NCBI GenBank assembly: GCA_045640905.1
Contig: JAZUFW010000084.1
Coordinates: 1 to 22,907 of the forward strand
Origin: JAILLW01 sp045640905
GTDB lineage: Bacteria > Bacillota > Clostridia > Lachnospirales > Lachnospiraceae
Direction: 5' to 3'
Length of the DNA: 22,907 nucleotides
Every line of letters begins with the position of its first letter. The stretch's first letter is position 1. The position numbers and the translations under genes are program-made. Of the stretch, positions 7,397 through 15,261 are shown in pieces. The notes below the pieces were generated by a model. That model was not told the DNA's origin. It made no database searches and was given only the letters and a program-made list of their open reading frames with translations.

Positions 7397-8504
7397 GAAA
7401 CAATAGTCCCACAGGGGTCAAAACTATCAGGAAGATTACATTCCATACCGTAAAGGTCAGCATGTATCTTCCTTTTTTTGAGTCCTTGGTTACTGCATAG
7501 AATTTGTATGAAATCAGGCTGGCCAAAGAAGCTATCAACGTACCCAGGCCGCCGATATCTACTCCGTATGTCAATGCGGTATAATTCGTGGTAAAGCCCG
7601 AAAGAAGCATCGATGCGGGAACATTTGAAATTATCTGCGACAATGCACAGCCTATGGTCATCTCATGATTTATCAAAGCACTTTCAATCATATTGCTGAT
7701 GGCCGGAATCTTTTGCATATTGCCGACAAAAACGAAAAATCCGATAAAGGTTCCCAACAGGAAATAATCAACTTCTTTAAACAGATTCCTGAAAACAATA
7801 ATCCCGCAAATCAGTACACACGCCAAGGAAATATACCACGGAAGGACATGGCATACCGTTCCCATACAGATTATGAAAAGGACGGCTGTCAAAACCAGCT
7901 TTCCCTTATTAATCGGATTGTCTGAATGTTCAAAGTCCACCTTAATTTCGCCCTTGGGTCCGAAAAGGACGATAACTATAAGCAAAATTAATGACACCAA
8001 TGTCAGTGGCAGCATAGTCAGTACAAACTGTCCGAATCCCATATTGGACAAATTGTAAAGATACAGATTCTGAGGGTTCCCGATAGGGGTGAGCATACTG
8101 CCCAGGTTGGCAGCTATGGTCTGTAATACTATGACACGTATTGAACGCTCAAAAAGCCCTGCCCCCTTTAGGAGGGCCAGGGCAAAAGGAACAAAGGTTA
8201 TTAGTGCTACATCATTTGTAATAATCATACTGCTGAAAAAGCAAAGCAGTACCAGTATCATTTCAAGTCCCTTGGCAGTAGATACACTGAGTGTCAGTTT
8301 TTCTCCCAGGCGTCTGAAAATATACTGTTCCCGAAGTGCCGACACTAAAAGCATCAGGCAAAAGAGAATTGACAGGACTCTAAAATCAATGAATCCTCCA
8401 AGTTCCTTTACGTTCGGTCTTGTCACTATACAAGAGATCAGTGCAAGAATGATTGCTACCGTAAATACGGTTTCTTTTTTTACAAATGAGATTATCTTTT
8501 TCAT
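7380..8504 (-). CDS. SLC13/ArsB-NhaD type anion permease
   Basis: The 374-aa protein has about ten membrane helices. It carries the ion-transporter signature regions FFSSMIITNDVALITFVPF (about 93-111) and NLGSMLTPIGNPQNLYLY (about 132-149). A second copy of the fold is marked by CALSQIISNVPASMLLSGF (about 285-303). These place it in the IT superfamily (SLC13, CitMHS, ArsB), which moves dicarboxylates, citrate, arsenite or other anions; the substrate is unknown. It is somewhat short for SLC13. The gene starts 2 bp after the SPFH gene with no good ribosome site, which points to translational coupling. Its stop codon lies inside the convergent GH43 gene. Confidence 0.88.
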   Translation of the reverse strand: MKKIISFVKKETVFTVAIILALISCIVTRPNVKELGGFIDFRVLSILFCLMLLVSALREQYIFRRLGEKLTLSVSTAKGLEMILVLLCFFSSMIITNDVALITFVPFALALLKGAGLFERSIRVIVLQTIAANLGSMLTPIGNPQNLYLYNLSNMGFGQFVLTMLPLTLVSLILLIVIVLFGPKGEIKVDFEHSDNPINKGKLVLTAVLFIICMGTVCHVLPWYISLACVLICGIIVFRNLFKEVDYFLLGTFIGFFVFVGNMQKIPAISNMIESALINHEMTIGCALSQIISNVPASMLLSGFTTNYTALTYGVDIGGLGTLIASLASLISYKFYAVTKDSKKGRYMLTFTVWNVIFLIVLTPVGLLFLRYFG

Positions 8505-8506
8505 TT

Positions 8507-9394
8507 TTATTCTGTCACCTGTGTTTCGGTTGTATTAACCGTTTCATTTTTTTCAGTAACAAACGATGACATATCAAGCATCATATCCGAATCTGATGTA
8601 ACCTTGGGGAGCTGTCCGTCCCATTTATCCAGGTACATCTGCTTTAAAATCACATCCGTCAATGACTCTTCCAAGAGGTTATTGGCTTCAGCCTCAGCTT
8701 CGGCACTGATCTTTAACGCATCTGCATCTGCCTGTGCCTGTGTCAGTTTAACGGTTGCTTCGGCTTCGGCCTTTTCAACAGCTGTCTTGTTTTCAATCTG
8801 CTGGGTTTCATAAGCCATCTGAGCCTGCTGCTTCTGTGCTATCTTGTTGTTGTATTCTTCATCGAAAGTAGCATTGTTGATTACTACTTTATTTATTCTG
8901 ACTACTTCCGAACCGTACTTTTCATTAAGCGACTTCTGAATGTTTTCCTTTACCAAGGGTTCCAAAGTATTTCGGTTTGTTACATCAACAGGCGCCAGTG
9001 TCTTAGACGAAGTCTTTAAAGCACTTGCTACCAAAGAGTTGCTGACGAGGTTATTCTGATAATCACTTACGTTTGCGAAAATCCATGCTGATTTTTCGGC
9101 ATTAATCTGGTATGTTACCGTTACGCCGGAAAAGTACACTTCATTTCTTTCCGATGTTTCCGCACTGATTGTTTCTTCAAAAACAATATCCTGCTGCTTG
9201 TTATTTACTCTTTTAATGCTCTGTATAAAAGGTATTTTCCAGTTAAATCCGTTCGGTACCACTGCCGATGAAATCTGTCCAAAAGTGCTTCGAACACCTG
9301 TATATCCGGTAGGAATAATGGCTATGGAGTTAAATACCACAATCGCCGCCAAAACCAAAACTACAATTCCACCAACTAATTTCTTATTATTCAT
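8507..9394 (-). CDS. Prohibitin-family SPFH/Band 7 membrane scaffold protein
   Basis: The protein is about 295 aa. One N-terminal membrane anchor (about 4-22, GGIVVLVLAAIVVFNSIAI) is followed by an SPFH domain (PTGYTGVRSTFGQ... to NKVVINNATFDEEYNNKI, about 28-185). An Ala/Glu/Gln-rich coiled coil (about 185-245) and a short acidic Thr-rich tail complete it. This is the prohibitin/HflK-like layout; such proteins form membrane-bound rings and organise proteases or lipid domains. The frame is open back to a GTG at 9409, but ATG 9394 is preferred because AGGAG lies 8 nt before it. The gene is the middle one of a three-gene operon with a small membrane protein and an anion permease. Confidence 0.93.
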   Translation of the reverse strand: MNNKKLVGGIVVLVLAAIVVFNSIAIIPTGYTGVRSTFGQISSAVVPNGFNWKIPFIQSIKRVNNKQQDIVFEETISAETSERNEVYFSGVTVTYQINAEKSAWIFANVSDYQNNLVSNSLVASALKTSSKTLAPVDVTNRNTLEPLVKENIQKSLNEKYGSEVVRINKVVINNATFDEEYNNKIAQKQQAQMAYETQQIENKTAVEKAEAEATVKLTQAQADADALKISAEAEAEANNLLEESLTDVILKQMYLDKWDGQLPKVTSDSDMMLDMSSFVTEKNETVNTTETQVTE

Positions 9395-9410
9395 AACTTC
9401 TCTCCTCACA

Positions 9411-9635
9411 TTAAATCAATCTGCCGCATGCCGCGATCAGACTAAATACACCAACGACTATAATAACAGGTACAAAAACAATTGCAAGTCCAAATCCCGT
9501 AACCGCTACGGCTGCGAGCAGGATATATCCCAGCAGACTAAACATGCCACCTAATATTTTGCCGCAAAGTTTCAACAGGACTCCTGTCAACTTAAATAAA
9601 AGCACTAAAGTAATAACCGTAAATATGATTCCCAT
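9411..9635 (-). CDS. Small hydrophobic membrane protein
   Basis: This 74-aa protein is nearly all hydrophobic, with two to three membrane helices (about 2-22, 26-48 and 50-68) rich in Gly, Val and Leu, and ends in CGRLI. I do not recognise a named family. The frame opens at 9671, but ATG 9635 is preferred because AAAGGGG lies just upstream. It ends 16 bp before the SPFH gene start in the same orientation. It may therefore be a partner of the prohibitin ring, which is inference from position only. Confidence 0.75.
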   Translation of the reverse strand: MGIIFTVITLVLLFKLTGVLLKLCGKILGGMFSLLGYILLAAVAVTGFGLAIVFVPVIIVVGVFSLIAACGRLI

Positions 9636-9673
9636 AACGTTACCCCTTTCCTTTCTTTCTTGATTCTTCAATA

Positions 9674-9702
9674 AGTATAATGAAATACCGACATATTCTA
9701 CA
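9674..9702 (-). promoter_or_regulatory. Probable promoter of the small protein-SPFH-permease operon
   Basis: On the minus strand TGTAGA, a 17-bp spacer and TATACT lie about 39 bp before the ATG at 9635. The -10 is good and the -35 weak. A perfect 11-bp palindrome GCTGA-A-TCAGC (9705-9715) touches its upstream side and could bind a regulator. Confidence 0.45.
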
Positions 9703-9760
9703 CCGCTGAATCAGCAAAATATGAGATGATATTTCGCACTTTGTAGTGTATACTGATTTC

Positions 9761-10252
9761 ATGGGTAAAAAATCAATTAAAGAAAACAAAACAGAATATC
9801 AAAAGAGCCGTGAAAATGCAGGCTATACTCGTGAAGCCGCTGCAGAAATTCTCGAATACATTTCAGATGATCGAATTGAAAAAATAGAAAGCGAAAAATC
9901 AAAGATTCATCCGGAAGAAGTCATTTCCATGAGCAAAGCCTATAAAGATCCAACGCTTTGCAACTATTACTGCACTCACGAATGTCCCATAGGACAAAAA
10001 TATATTCCCAAGGTTGAATTGAAAGAGCTCAGTCAAATCACCCTGGAAATGCTGGCCTCATTAAATTCAATGGAAAAAGAGAAAAACAGGCTTATTGAAA
10101 TTACCGTAGACGGCCAAATCAGTGCTGACGAGGCCGAAGATTTTGAAAAAATAAAGGCCAATCTTGATGATATAGCTTTAAGCGTCCAGTCCCTTCAGAT
10201 GTGGATAGATGATGCAATTATGAAAGGTAAAGTTGCAGATTCCGTAAAATAA
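9761..10252 (+). CDS. Small HTH-like protein with a Cys triad
   Basis: The 163-aa protein has an N-terminal XRE-like helix-turn-helix region (about 12-62: YQKSRENAGYTREAAAEIL, then ISDDRIEKIESEK). A Cys cluster CNYYCTHEC (C67, C71, C75) follows, then two amphipathic helices that look like a coiled coil (about 85-155). Similar HTH proteins with a CNYYC..ECPIG segment are common in Clostridia, but their function is not established. The Cys triad could bind metal or sense redox. The start ATG 9761 has no ribosome site and lies only 6 bp after TATACT, so the mRNA may be leaderless. A GTG at 9746 is possible but equally lacks a ribosome site. It is divergent from the SPFH operon and ends at a bidirectional terminator. 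Confidence 0.8.
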   Translation: MGKKSIKENKTEYQKSRENAGYTREAAAEILEYISDDRIEKIESEKSKIHPEEVISMSKAYKDPTLCNYYCTHECPIGQKYIPKVELKELSQITLEMLASLNSMEKEKNRLIEITVDGQISADEAEDFEKIKANLDDIALSVQSLQMWIDDAIMKGKVADSVK

Positions 10253-10254
10253 AG

Positions 10255-10288
10255 AGCGTATCCCTATATAAAGGGATACGCTTTATTT
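10255..10288. terminator. Bidirectional terminator shared by convergent genes
   Basis: A perfect 11-bp stem AGCGTATCCCT (10255-10265) / AGGGATACGCT (10272-10282) with a 6-nt loop is flanked by T-rich tracts on both strands (TTATTT on plus; CTTTATTTTA on minus). It serves the HTH gene on plus and the kinase-YkgJ operon on minus. The last codons of the YkgJ gene lie inside the stem. Confidence 0.85.
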
Positions 10289-10923
10289 AACAGTTCATAA
10301 AATTGAGGAAAGAACGGAGCCTCCAAATCATAGGTGTGTGTAAAAAAGGTGTCCAAAAGCAGCATGTTTATCTGCTTAACCCGTTCATCCGATGCGCCTT
10401 CTTCTATTTCTTCTTTTAGTTTCTTGGTCAACGAATGCCACTTGATAACGAAATTTTCATACTCACTTATTTGAGCAATCCCCAACCACTTTTTTACTTT
10501 AACCTTTGCCTTATTCGGGTACCTGCATTCATGTACCTGATTAAAATACATGAACGAATCGCCCTCGTATACTCTTCCTAACGGGAACAGGCGGCAAAAT
10601 CCCGGTCGGCTTTGGTGTATGGTGCATCTGCCTTCATCACTTAAAAACCCGCACTGCAAAGATTTTTCCTGCATTTTGATATTTGGCAGAATCAAACCGT
10701 CAACCACATTCAATTCCAGTTTGTCGACTAATAACTTTTCAAACGAAGTACCCAGTTCACGGCAAATCATATATACATCATACGGATCCAAAATTATGGA
10801 TTCACCCATGTCATGACAGCATTCCGAACAGCCTTTACAGTCATTGCAGCTGATTTTTACCATGCTGTCTCTGTTATATAATGCCCCGTCCGATATTTCG
10901 CTTAAATCAACATTTCGCATCAT
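10264..10923 (-). CDS. YkgJ family cysteine cluster protein
   Basis: The 219-aa protein has the N-terminal cluster C26-N-D-C29-K-G-C32-S-E-C35-C36 and further conserved Cys at C91, C100, C110 (RPGFCRLFP) and C133. This is the zinc/iron-chelating YkgJ (formerly UPF0153) pattern. Members are thought to bind a metal or Fe-S cluster; no reaction is established. Its helical C-terminal part has no known motif. The start follows the TSCPD gene by 2 bp without a ribosome site, so coupling is likely. It is the last gene of the five-gene operon, and its final codons (Tyr-Pro-Phe-Ile-stop) form half of the terminator stem. Confidence 0.92.
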   Translation of the reverse strand: MMRNVDLSEISDGALYNRDSMVKISCNDCKGCSECCHDMGESIILDPYDVYMICRELGTSFEKLLVDKLELNVVDGLILPNIKMQEKSLQCGFLSDEGRCTIHQSRPGFCRLFPLGRVYEGDSFMYFNQVHECRYPNKAKVKVKKWLGIAQISEYENFVIKWHSLTKKLKEEIEEGASDERVKQINMLLLDTFFTHTYDLEAPFFPQFYELLNKAYPFI

Positions 10924-10925
10924 AA

Positions 10926-11180
10926 TCAGTTAACCGAATTGTATGCTTCCAGGACAGCCTTTGCGAGCTGATCGGCACATGAAGTCGACTTCATTCCGCA
11001 GGTGTTTCCAAGCAATTTTTCCTTAATATATGAAACACTTGCACCGTCAACAAGCTTCGAAATTGCTTTCAGATTACCGTTACATCCTCCTATAAATTCA
11101 ACGTTCGTAACGATGTCCTTATCAATATCAAAATTAATCTGCATTGAACATGTTCCCTGTGTTTTGTATGAATATCTCAT
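10926..11180 (-). CDS. TSCPD domain protein (TIGR03905-like)
   Basis: The 84-aa protein is a stand-alone TSCPD domain. Cys residues at C11, C33 (GGCNGN), C61 and C68 (GNTCGMKSTSCADQLAKA) follow the family pattern. The same domain occurs at the C-terminus of some class II ribonucleotide reductases, where it may bind metal or nucleic acid; the free-standing form has no proven role. Its ribosome site AGGAG overlaps the last codons of the SDR gene, 2 bp upstream. Together with the adjacent YkgJ gene it gives the operon two Cys-rich small proteins. Confidence 0.9.
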   Translation of the reverse strand: MRYSYKTQGTCSMQINFDIDKDIVTNVEFIGGCNGNLKAISKLVDGASVSYIKEKLLGNTCGMKSTSCADQLAKAVLEAYNSVN

Positions 11181-11182
11181 TT

Positions 11183-12199
11183 CTATCTCCTTATTGCTTC
11201 TTTTGCTTTTTCCAAATTTTCTATTACTTTATCGCACCACATATCAAATTCAGGATCTTCAATCTGGCACTCTTTATGGCTCATAACATAATCAACGGTT
11301 CTCCTGATTCCTTCTTCAAGACGAATATTCATGTTCAAACCGGGAACCGCCCACTTTAACTTTGAATTGTCAAATACAACGGAATTTGCTTTATCCCCTA
11401 TCAGGCTGCCCTCAAAATCGAAATTGCCCGCATCCGCCAAAAATCTGCTCGATACATAATACGGTTTGAACTCTACGCCCAAAGCATCCGCAACCATCTT
11501 ATAAATCTGATTCCAGGTATAGCTTTCGTCACATGTTATCTGGAAGGCTTCGCCCAGAGCCTTGGGATTTCCCATGAGTCCCACAAATCCTTTTGCAAAA
11601 TCTTCGTTGAAAGTCATGGTCCAAAGGCTGGTTCCGTCTCCGTGAACAATTACCTGTTTGCCTTCAAGCATTCTCTTTAATACCTGGAACGAACCTTTTT
11701 CGCCGTGCACTCCCATAGGAACTGCCTTTTCGGAAAAAGTATGACTCGGTCTTATTATAGTAACCGGGAAGCCTTCTTCTCTGTACTTTTTCATCAAAAA
11801 TTCTTCACAGGCTATTTTATTGCGGGAGTATTCCCAGTACGGATTAGCCAGTGTGGTTCCCTCCGTAATGATGTAATCCGAAGGAAGTTTATTATATGCC
11901 GATGCAGATGAAATATACATATACTGCCTGCATTTTTCCTTAAACAGTCTGTAATCCCGTTCAACCTGTTCGGGAACAAAACCTATAAAGTCGCACACCG
12001 TATCAAATGTCATTCCTTCAAGCTTTTTGGCTACGTCAGCTTCATCGTTTACGTCAGCTTTTATATTGGTGATTTTGCCTTCAAACTCGCCGTTATTATT
12101 TCCGCGATTAAGCAAATACACATCATCGCCACGTTTAACCAGTGCTCTCGTAATTGCAGTTGAAATAGTTCCGGTGCCCCCAATAAATAATACCTTCAT
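11183..12199 (-). CDS. NAD-dependent epimerase/dehydratase (SDR family)
   Basis: The 338-aa protein has an N-terminal Rossmann fold with GGTGTIS (7-13) for NAD(P), a Ser-rich active-site strand YISSAS (95-100), and the catalytic Y124-x-x-x-K128 (YSRNK). The C-terminal half resembles NAD-dependent epimerases and the atypical SDRs related to CSP41/sugar-nucleotide enzymes. It is likely a cytoplasmic oxidoreductase or epimerase acting on a sugar nucleotide or related compound; the substrate is unknown. A strong AAGGAG ribosome site precedes the ATG. The gene is tightly packed between a GNAT gene (11 bp) and the TSCPD gene (2 bp). Confidence 0.9.
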   Translation of the reverse strand: MKVLFIGGTGTISTAITRALVKRGDDVYLLNRGNNNGEFEGKITNIKADVNDEADVAKKLEGMTFDTVCDFIGFVPEQVERDYRLFKEKCRQYMYISSASAYNKLPSDYIITEGTTLANPYWEYSRNKIACEEFLMKKYREEGFPVTIIRPSHTFSEKAVPMGVHGEKGSFQVLKRMLEGKQVIVHGDGTSLWTMTFNEDFAKGFVGLMGNPKALGEAFQITCDESYTWNQIYKMVADALGVEFKPYYVSSRFLADAGNFDFEGSLIGDKANSVVFDNSKLKWAVPGLNMNIRLEEGIRRTVDYVMSHKECQIEDPEFDMWCDKVIENLEKAKEAIRR

Positions 12200-12210
12200 A
12201 TGTATCTCCT

Positions 12211-12762
12211 TTACTTTTCCCCTGTTATTTTTTTACGTCTTTTATTTTCGTTGTTATCCATATATGCGCCAAAAACAAATCCCAAAAACAGTCCCAAAAC
12301 CAATCCTACCCAAGGAAGGTCTATCACTATTCCCAAAGCCAAACCCACGATAAATCCCAATAATAGATAAAGTCCCATCCAGGTCGATTTCGGTTTCTCC
12401 ACGGAATAGATTTCACTTTTTCCTTCTTTGCCTCTTAACACGAATCCGGCTTTTTCCAACGCGGTAATATACGCGTCGTTCTCCGCATCGGATACAGCAG
12501 TTACTTCATAAATATCAGGATGCAAAAAAGCAAAATCACACATAAGTCTGATAGCCTGCCTGCCAAATCCCTGATTACGATACTTCTTTTCAAGTTCGAT
12601 TGAAAAAGGAATTGTTCCGTTTGCTTTAGGTCCTTCAAAAGATGCATGTCCCATCGGCTCTTTGTCAGCCGAGACTATGTTCCACGGAGCCTCCCATAGA
12701 TTCTTTTCATCCGAAGGGGAAACGGTAAATCCTGTTCCCTTTAATACATAAGCTTTTTTCAT
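12211..12762 (-). CDS. GNAT acetyltransferase with a C-terminal membrane hairpin
   Basis: The 183-aa protein is a GNAT domain (about 1-122) with the acetyl-CoA loop RNQGFG (62-67) and typical downstream helix and strand (DAYITALEKAGFVLRGK). It is followed by two Gly-rich membrane helices (about 128-147 and 150-167) and a basic tail (NKRRKK). The hairpin would tether the enzyme to the inner face of the membrane, an uncommon arrangement. The acceptor is unknown; a membrane or cell-envelope substrate, or a protein partner such as the kinase encoded 20 bp upstream, is possible. The Gly-rich helices could also form an oligomer. Confidence 0.87.
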   Translation of the reverse strand: MKKAYVLKGTGFTVSPSDEKNLWEAPWNIVSADKEPMGHASFEGPKANGTIPFSIELEKKYRNQGFGRQAIRLMCDFAFLHPDIYEVTAVSDAENDAYITALEKAGFVLRGKEGKSEIYSVEKPKSTWMGLYLLLGFIVGLALGIVIDLPWVGLVLGLFLGFVFGAYMDNNENKRRKKITGEK

Positions 12763-12782
12763 ATAAAACCTTTCAAAAAATA

Positions 12783-15077
12783 CTATTTAAGATATTTTCT
12801 TAATGTGCTGATTACTTTTTTTCTTTCTATCGGTTTTGCAATATGGTCATTCATTCCGGCCGAAAAAGCATTCTGTTTATCTTCTTCGAATGCATTGGCA
12901 GTCATCGCAACTATCGGAATTTCGGCCTTAGCCTGGTCCTCCAAATTACGAATCGCGCGCGTTGCATCATACCCGTTCATTCGCGGCATCTGAACATCCA
13001 TCAAAATCAAAGAATAATACCCGGTTTCACTGTTTTCGTGTTTTCCCAACGCATCAGCGCCGTCAACGGCCTCCTCGATAATCAATCCGAAATCTTCCAA
13101 TGTATCCCTGGCTATTTCTCTGTTTAATTCGTTATCATCAACCAACAGAACTCTCTTATCCTTCAAGAAGCTCGTATCAAGGGCACCCGATTCTGTTTCA
13201 TCCTTATTGACATCCACTTCACTGCATTTTTCAAATTTCAAACGGAACACCACTTTTGTGCCTTCATTTTGCTTACTGTAAACATCAATGGTTCCGTCCA
13301 TCGAATCAACCAGTCTCTTTACAATCGACATACCCAAGCCTGTTCCTTCAACGCCGCTCAATGTTGAAGACTGCTCTCTTGCGAACTCATCAAATACATG
13401 TCCGAGGAATTCTTCGCTCATGCCGATTCCGTTATCTTCCACAGTAAATTTATACAGTGCCCGATTGTCTTCATCCGCGAACTGTTCTATCATCAGATTT
13501 ACTTTTCCGCCATCCTGCGTATATTTAACTGAATTTGACAAAAGGTTAATCAATATCTGATTCAGATGTGTGGCATCACAGAAGACATACTCATTATCCA
13601 TGTTAATAAAATCATATGTCAGCTTTATATCATGGCTTACTGCTCTTGAATTCACTATGGATACAGCAGCGACAGTCAATTCTTTCAGCGAGTTGGGAGT
13701 CGTATTTGTAGTTACTTTCCCCGACTCCAAACGTGACATGCTCAGCACATCATTTATCAGCATCAAAAGATGCTGTCCCGACTCATTAACTTTATTTAAG
13801 CAATCCTCGATTCTTTCCTGATTATCAAGATTCTTTCTGGCTATATCCGTAAATCCCAAAATGGCATTCATGGGCGTACGAACATCATGACTCATATTGA
13901 ACAAAAATGCTGTCTTTGCTCGGTTTGCGCTTTCAGCCTTTTCCATGGCATCTCTTAATTGTTCACTCTTTTCCATTTCATCGTGAACACGCTCATCATC
14001 ATCGAAAATACCGATAATGATATTGCACCCCTCATCATCCGATGAAGGCTTAATAACCTTGCACATGTAGTAATGAGGTTTCCCGTCAAGCATCATCCTA
14101 TAGTTAAAGCTAAAGGACTTTTTCTCTGACAATTCCTCAACTATATGCTTTTTACTCAACTGATAAAGCATCATGTCAACATCATCTTCATACGCTGTTG
14201 CCTTAACAGTTTCTCGGAATTCTTCAAAGAAATCCGTGTTATCTGTATAATCCTTTGTCCAATCGGTCTTGGATAGTTCCGCTCCATGGAATTTCTGAAA
14301 AGCATGTGTATTCAGATTTACACTGTAAAGTGCCTGGAAGTCCTCGGACAGCCCCGAAACAACCGCCGAAAGATTATCATTTGATGCTGCCAGGTACTCT
14401 TCACGATATTTTGTTACGTTAAATGAGTAAATAAGAACCGAGGTAACCATAAAGCCCAATGAGTACATGGGGGCATCGGGCCAGGTAACCTGTCCGAGTC
14501 CGAAAATCAGCGGGATGAGCGAAAAGGACATTACCTCTTTATATTTGGTTTTTCGAAGCGGATCCGTAGCCAGATTAACCGCAATTACATTTGCCAATAT
14601 TAACAAACAATAATAAGAAAACTGAATAATAAAATTAATTGTACGCATGGAATATGCGTGGTAAACGTAATCATCGGTTATCTTGAAAAAGGCACTGTTC
14701 CAAAGATTGCTGACAATAATCCATAGTTGTGCCAGCAGCAGAGAAAACCTGATAAAATTAAGTGGGAAAATGAATTTCTTGGGCAAATTCATATAATAGA
14801 TCGAATATCCTGCCCAGAAGAATGCAGAAAGAGCCGCGCACAAATGGAACGCATACGTAAACACTCTGTATCCGGTCAAATTCATCCACAGGTTCTGCGA
14901 CATGAAAAATCCCCAAATCATGTCAACCATGGAGAAGAACATAAAGAACAAAAGCAATCTGCAAAGAGGGCGATCTATTGTCTTTTTATACTTGGTCGCA
15001 ATAATTCGGTTAAGAATTACTCCGTCCACAATCATTCCGACACCGGCTACAACACCGTACAATACACCTATGTCCAT
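12783..15077 (-). CDS. Hybrid histidine kinase with 7TM-like sensor and C-terminal receiver
   Basis: The protein is 764 aa from ATG 15077, chosen because AAAGG lies 6 nt upstream (the frame extends to 15128). It has about seven N-terminal membrane helices (1-222), a PAS-like linker (about 240-360), HisKA with the phospho-acceptor H397 in MSHDVRTPMN, and HATPase_c with N515, DNGIG (548-552) and GTGLGM (578-583). A receiver domain (about 642-762) carries D694 in MDVQMPRMNG and K749 in AKPI. It senses an unknown signal at the membrane and relays phosphate to its own receiver; no HPt or output protein is encoded nearby. It leads the operon of GNAT, SDR, TSCPD and YkgJ genes, which may be what it controls or what modifies it. 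Confidence 0.95.
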   Translation of the reverse strand: MDIGVLYGVVAGVGMIVDGVILNRIIATKYKKTIDRPLCRLLLFFMFFSMVDMIWGFFMSQNLWMNLTGYRVFTYAFHLCAALSAFFWAGYSIYYMNLPKKFIFPLNFIRFSLLLAQLWIIVSNLWNSAFFKITDDYVYHAYSMRTINFIIQFSYYCLLILANVIAVNLATDPLRKTKYKEVMSFSLIPLIFGLGQVTWPDAPMYSLGFMVTSVLIYSFNVTKYREEYLAASNDNLSAVVSGLSEDFQALYSVNLNTHAFQKFHGAELSKTDWTKDYTDNTDFFEEFRETVKATAYEDDVDMMLYQLSKKHIVEELSEKKSFSFNYRMMLDGKPHYYMCKVIKPSSDDEGCNIIIGIFDDDERVHDEMEKSEQLRDAMEKAESANRAKTAFLFNMSHDVRTPMNAILGFTDIARKNLDNQERIEDCLNKVNESGQHLLMLINDVLSMSRLESGKVTTNTTPNSLKELTVAAVSIVNSRAVSHDIKLTYDFINMDNEYVFCDATHLNQILINLLSNSVKYTQDGGKVNLMIEQFADEDNRALYKFTVEDNGIGMSEEFLGHVFDEFAREQSSTLSGVEGTGLGMSIVKRLVDSMDGTIDVYSKQNEGTKVVFRLKFEKCSEVDVNKDETESGALDTSFLKDKRVLLVDDNELNREIARDTLEDFGLIIEEAVDGADALGKHENSETGYYSLILMDVQMPRMNGYDATRAIRNLEDQAKAEIPIVAMTANAFEEDKQNAFSAGMNDHIAKPIERKKVISTLRKYLK

Positions 15078-15113
15078 AAAGCACCTTTCTATTCGAAAAC
15101 TACCGAAAATCTC

Positions 15114-15119
15114 ATTATA
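15114..15119 (-). promoter_or_regulatory. Probable -10 of the histidine kinase operon
   Basis: A perfect TATAAT on the minus strand lies about 37 bp before the kinase start. The region 17 bp upstream is the T tract of the MATE terminator (TTTTAT), a poor -35. The promoter therefore abuts the upstream terminator. Confidence 0.5.
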
Positions 15120-15140
15120 TTTTATCATTTATAGGCATAA

Positions 15141-15195
15141 AAAAAAAGACTTCTACCAACTCCCCCGACGGGATAGTTGATGGTGAAGTCTTTTT
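15141..15195 (-). terminator. Terminator of the MarR-citrate synthase-MATE operon
   Basis: AAAAAGACTTC (15143-15153) pairs perfectly with GAAGTCTTTTT (15185-15195). The stem continues through ACCAACT/AGTTGATGGT with a bulge. On the minus strand a run of nine T follows. A second 8-bp inverted repeat TCTCGGAA/TTCCGAGA (15213-15220 / 15239-15246) lies between this hairpin and the MATE stop codon. Confidence 0.85.
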
Positions 15196-15261
15196 AGAAA
15201 TCACTGTTTGGCTCTCGGAATCTTTCTTGATTTTAACGTTCCGAGATACTCTTTTTGCTCA

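Noticed and set aside
15078..15128. 17-residue N-terminal extension of the histidine kinase
   Set aside because: It contains the likely -10 (15114-15119), and ATG 15077 has a good ribosome site.
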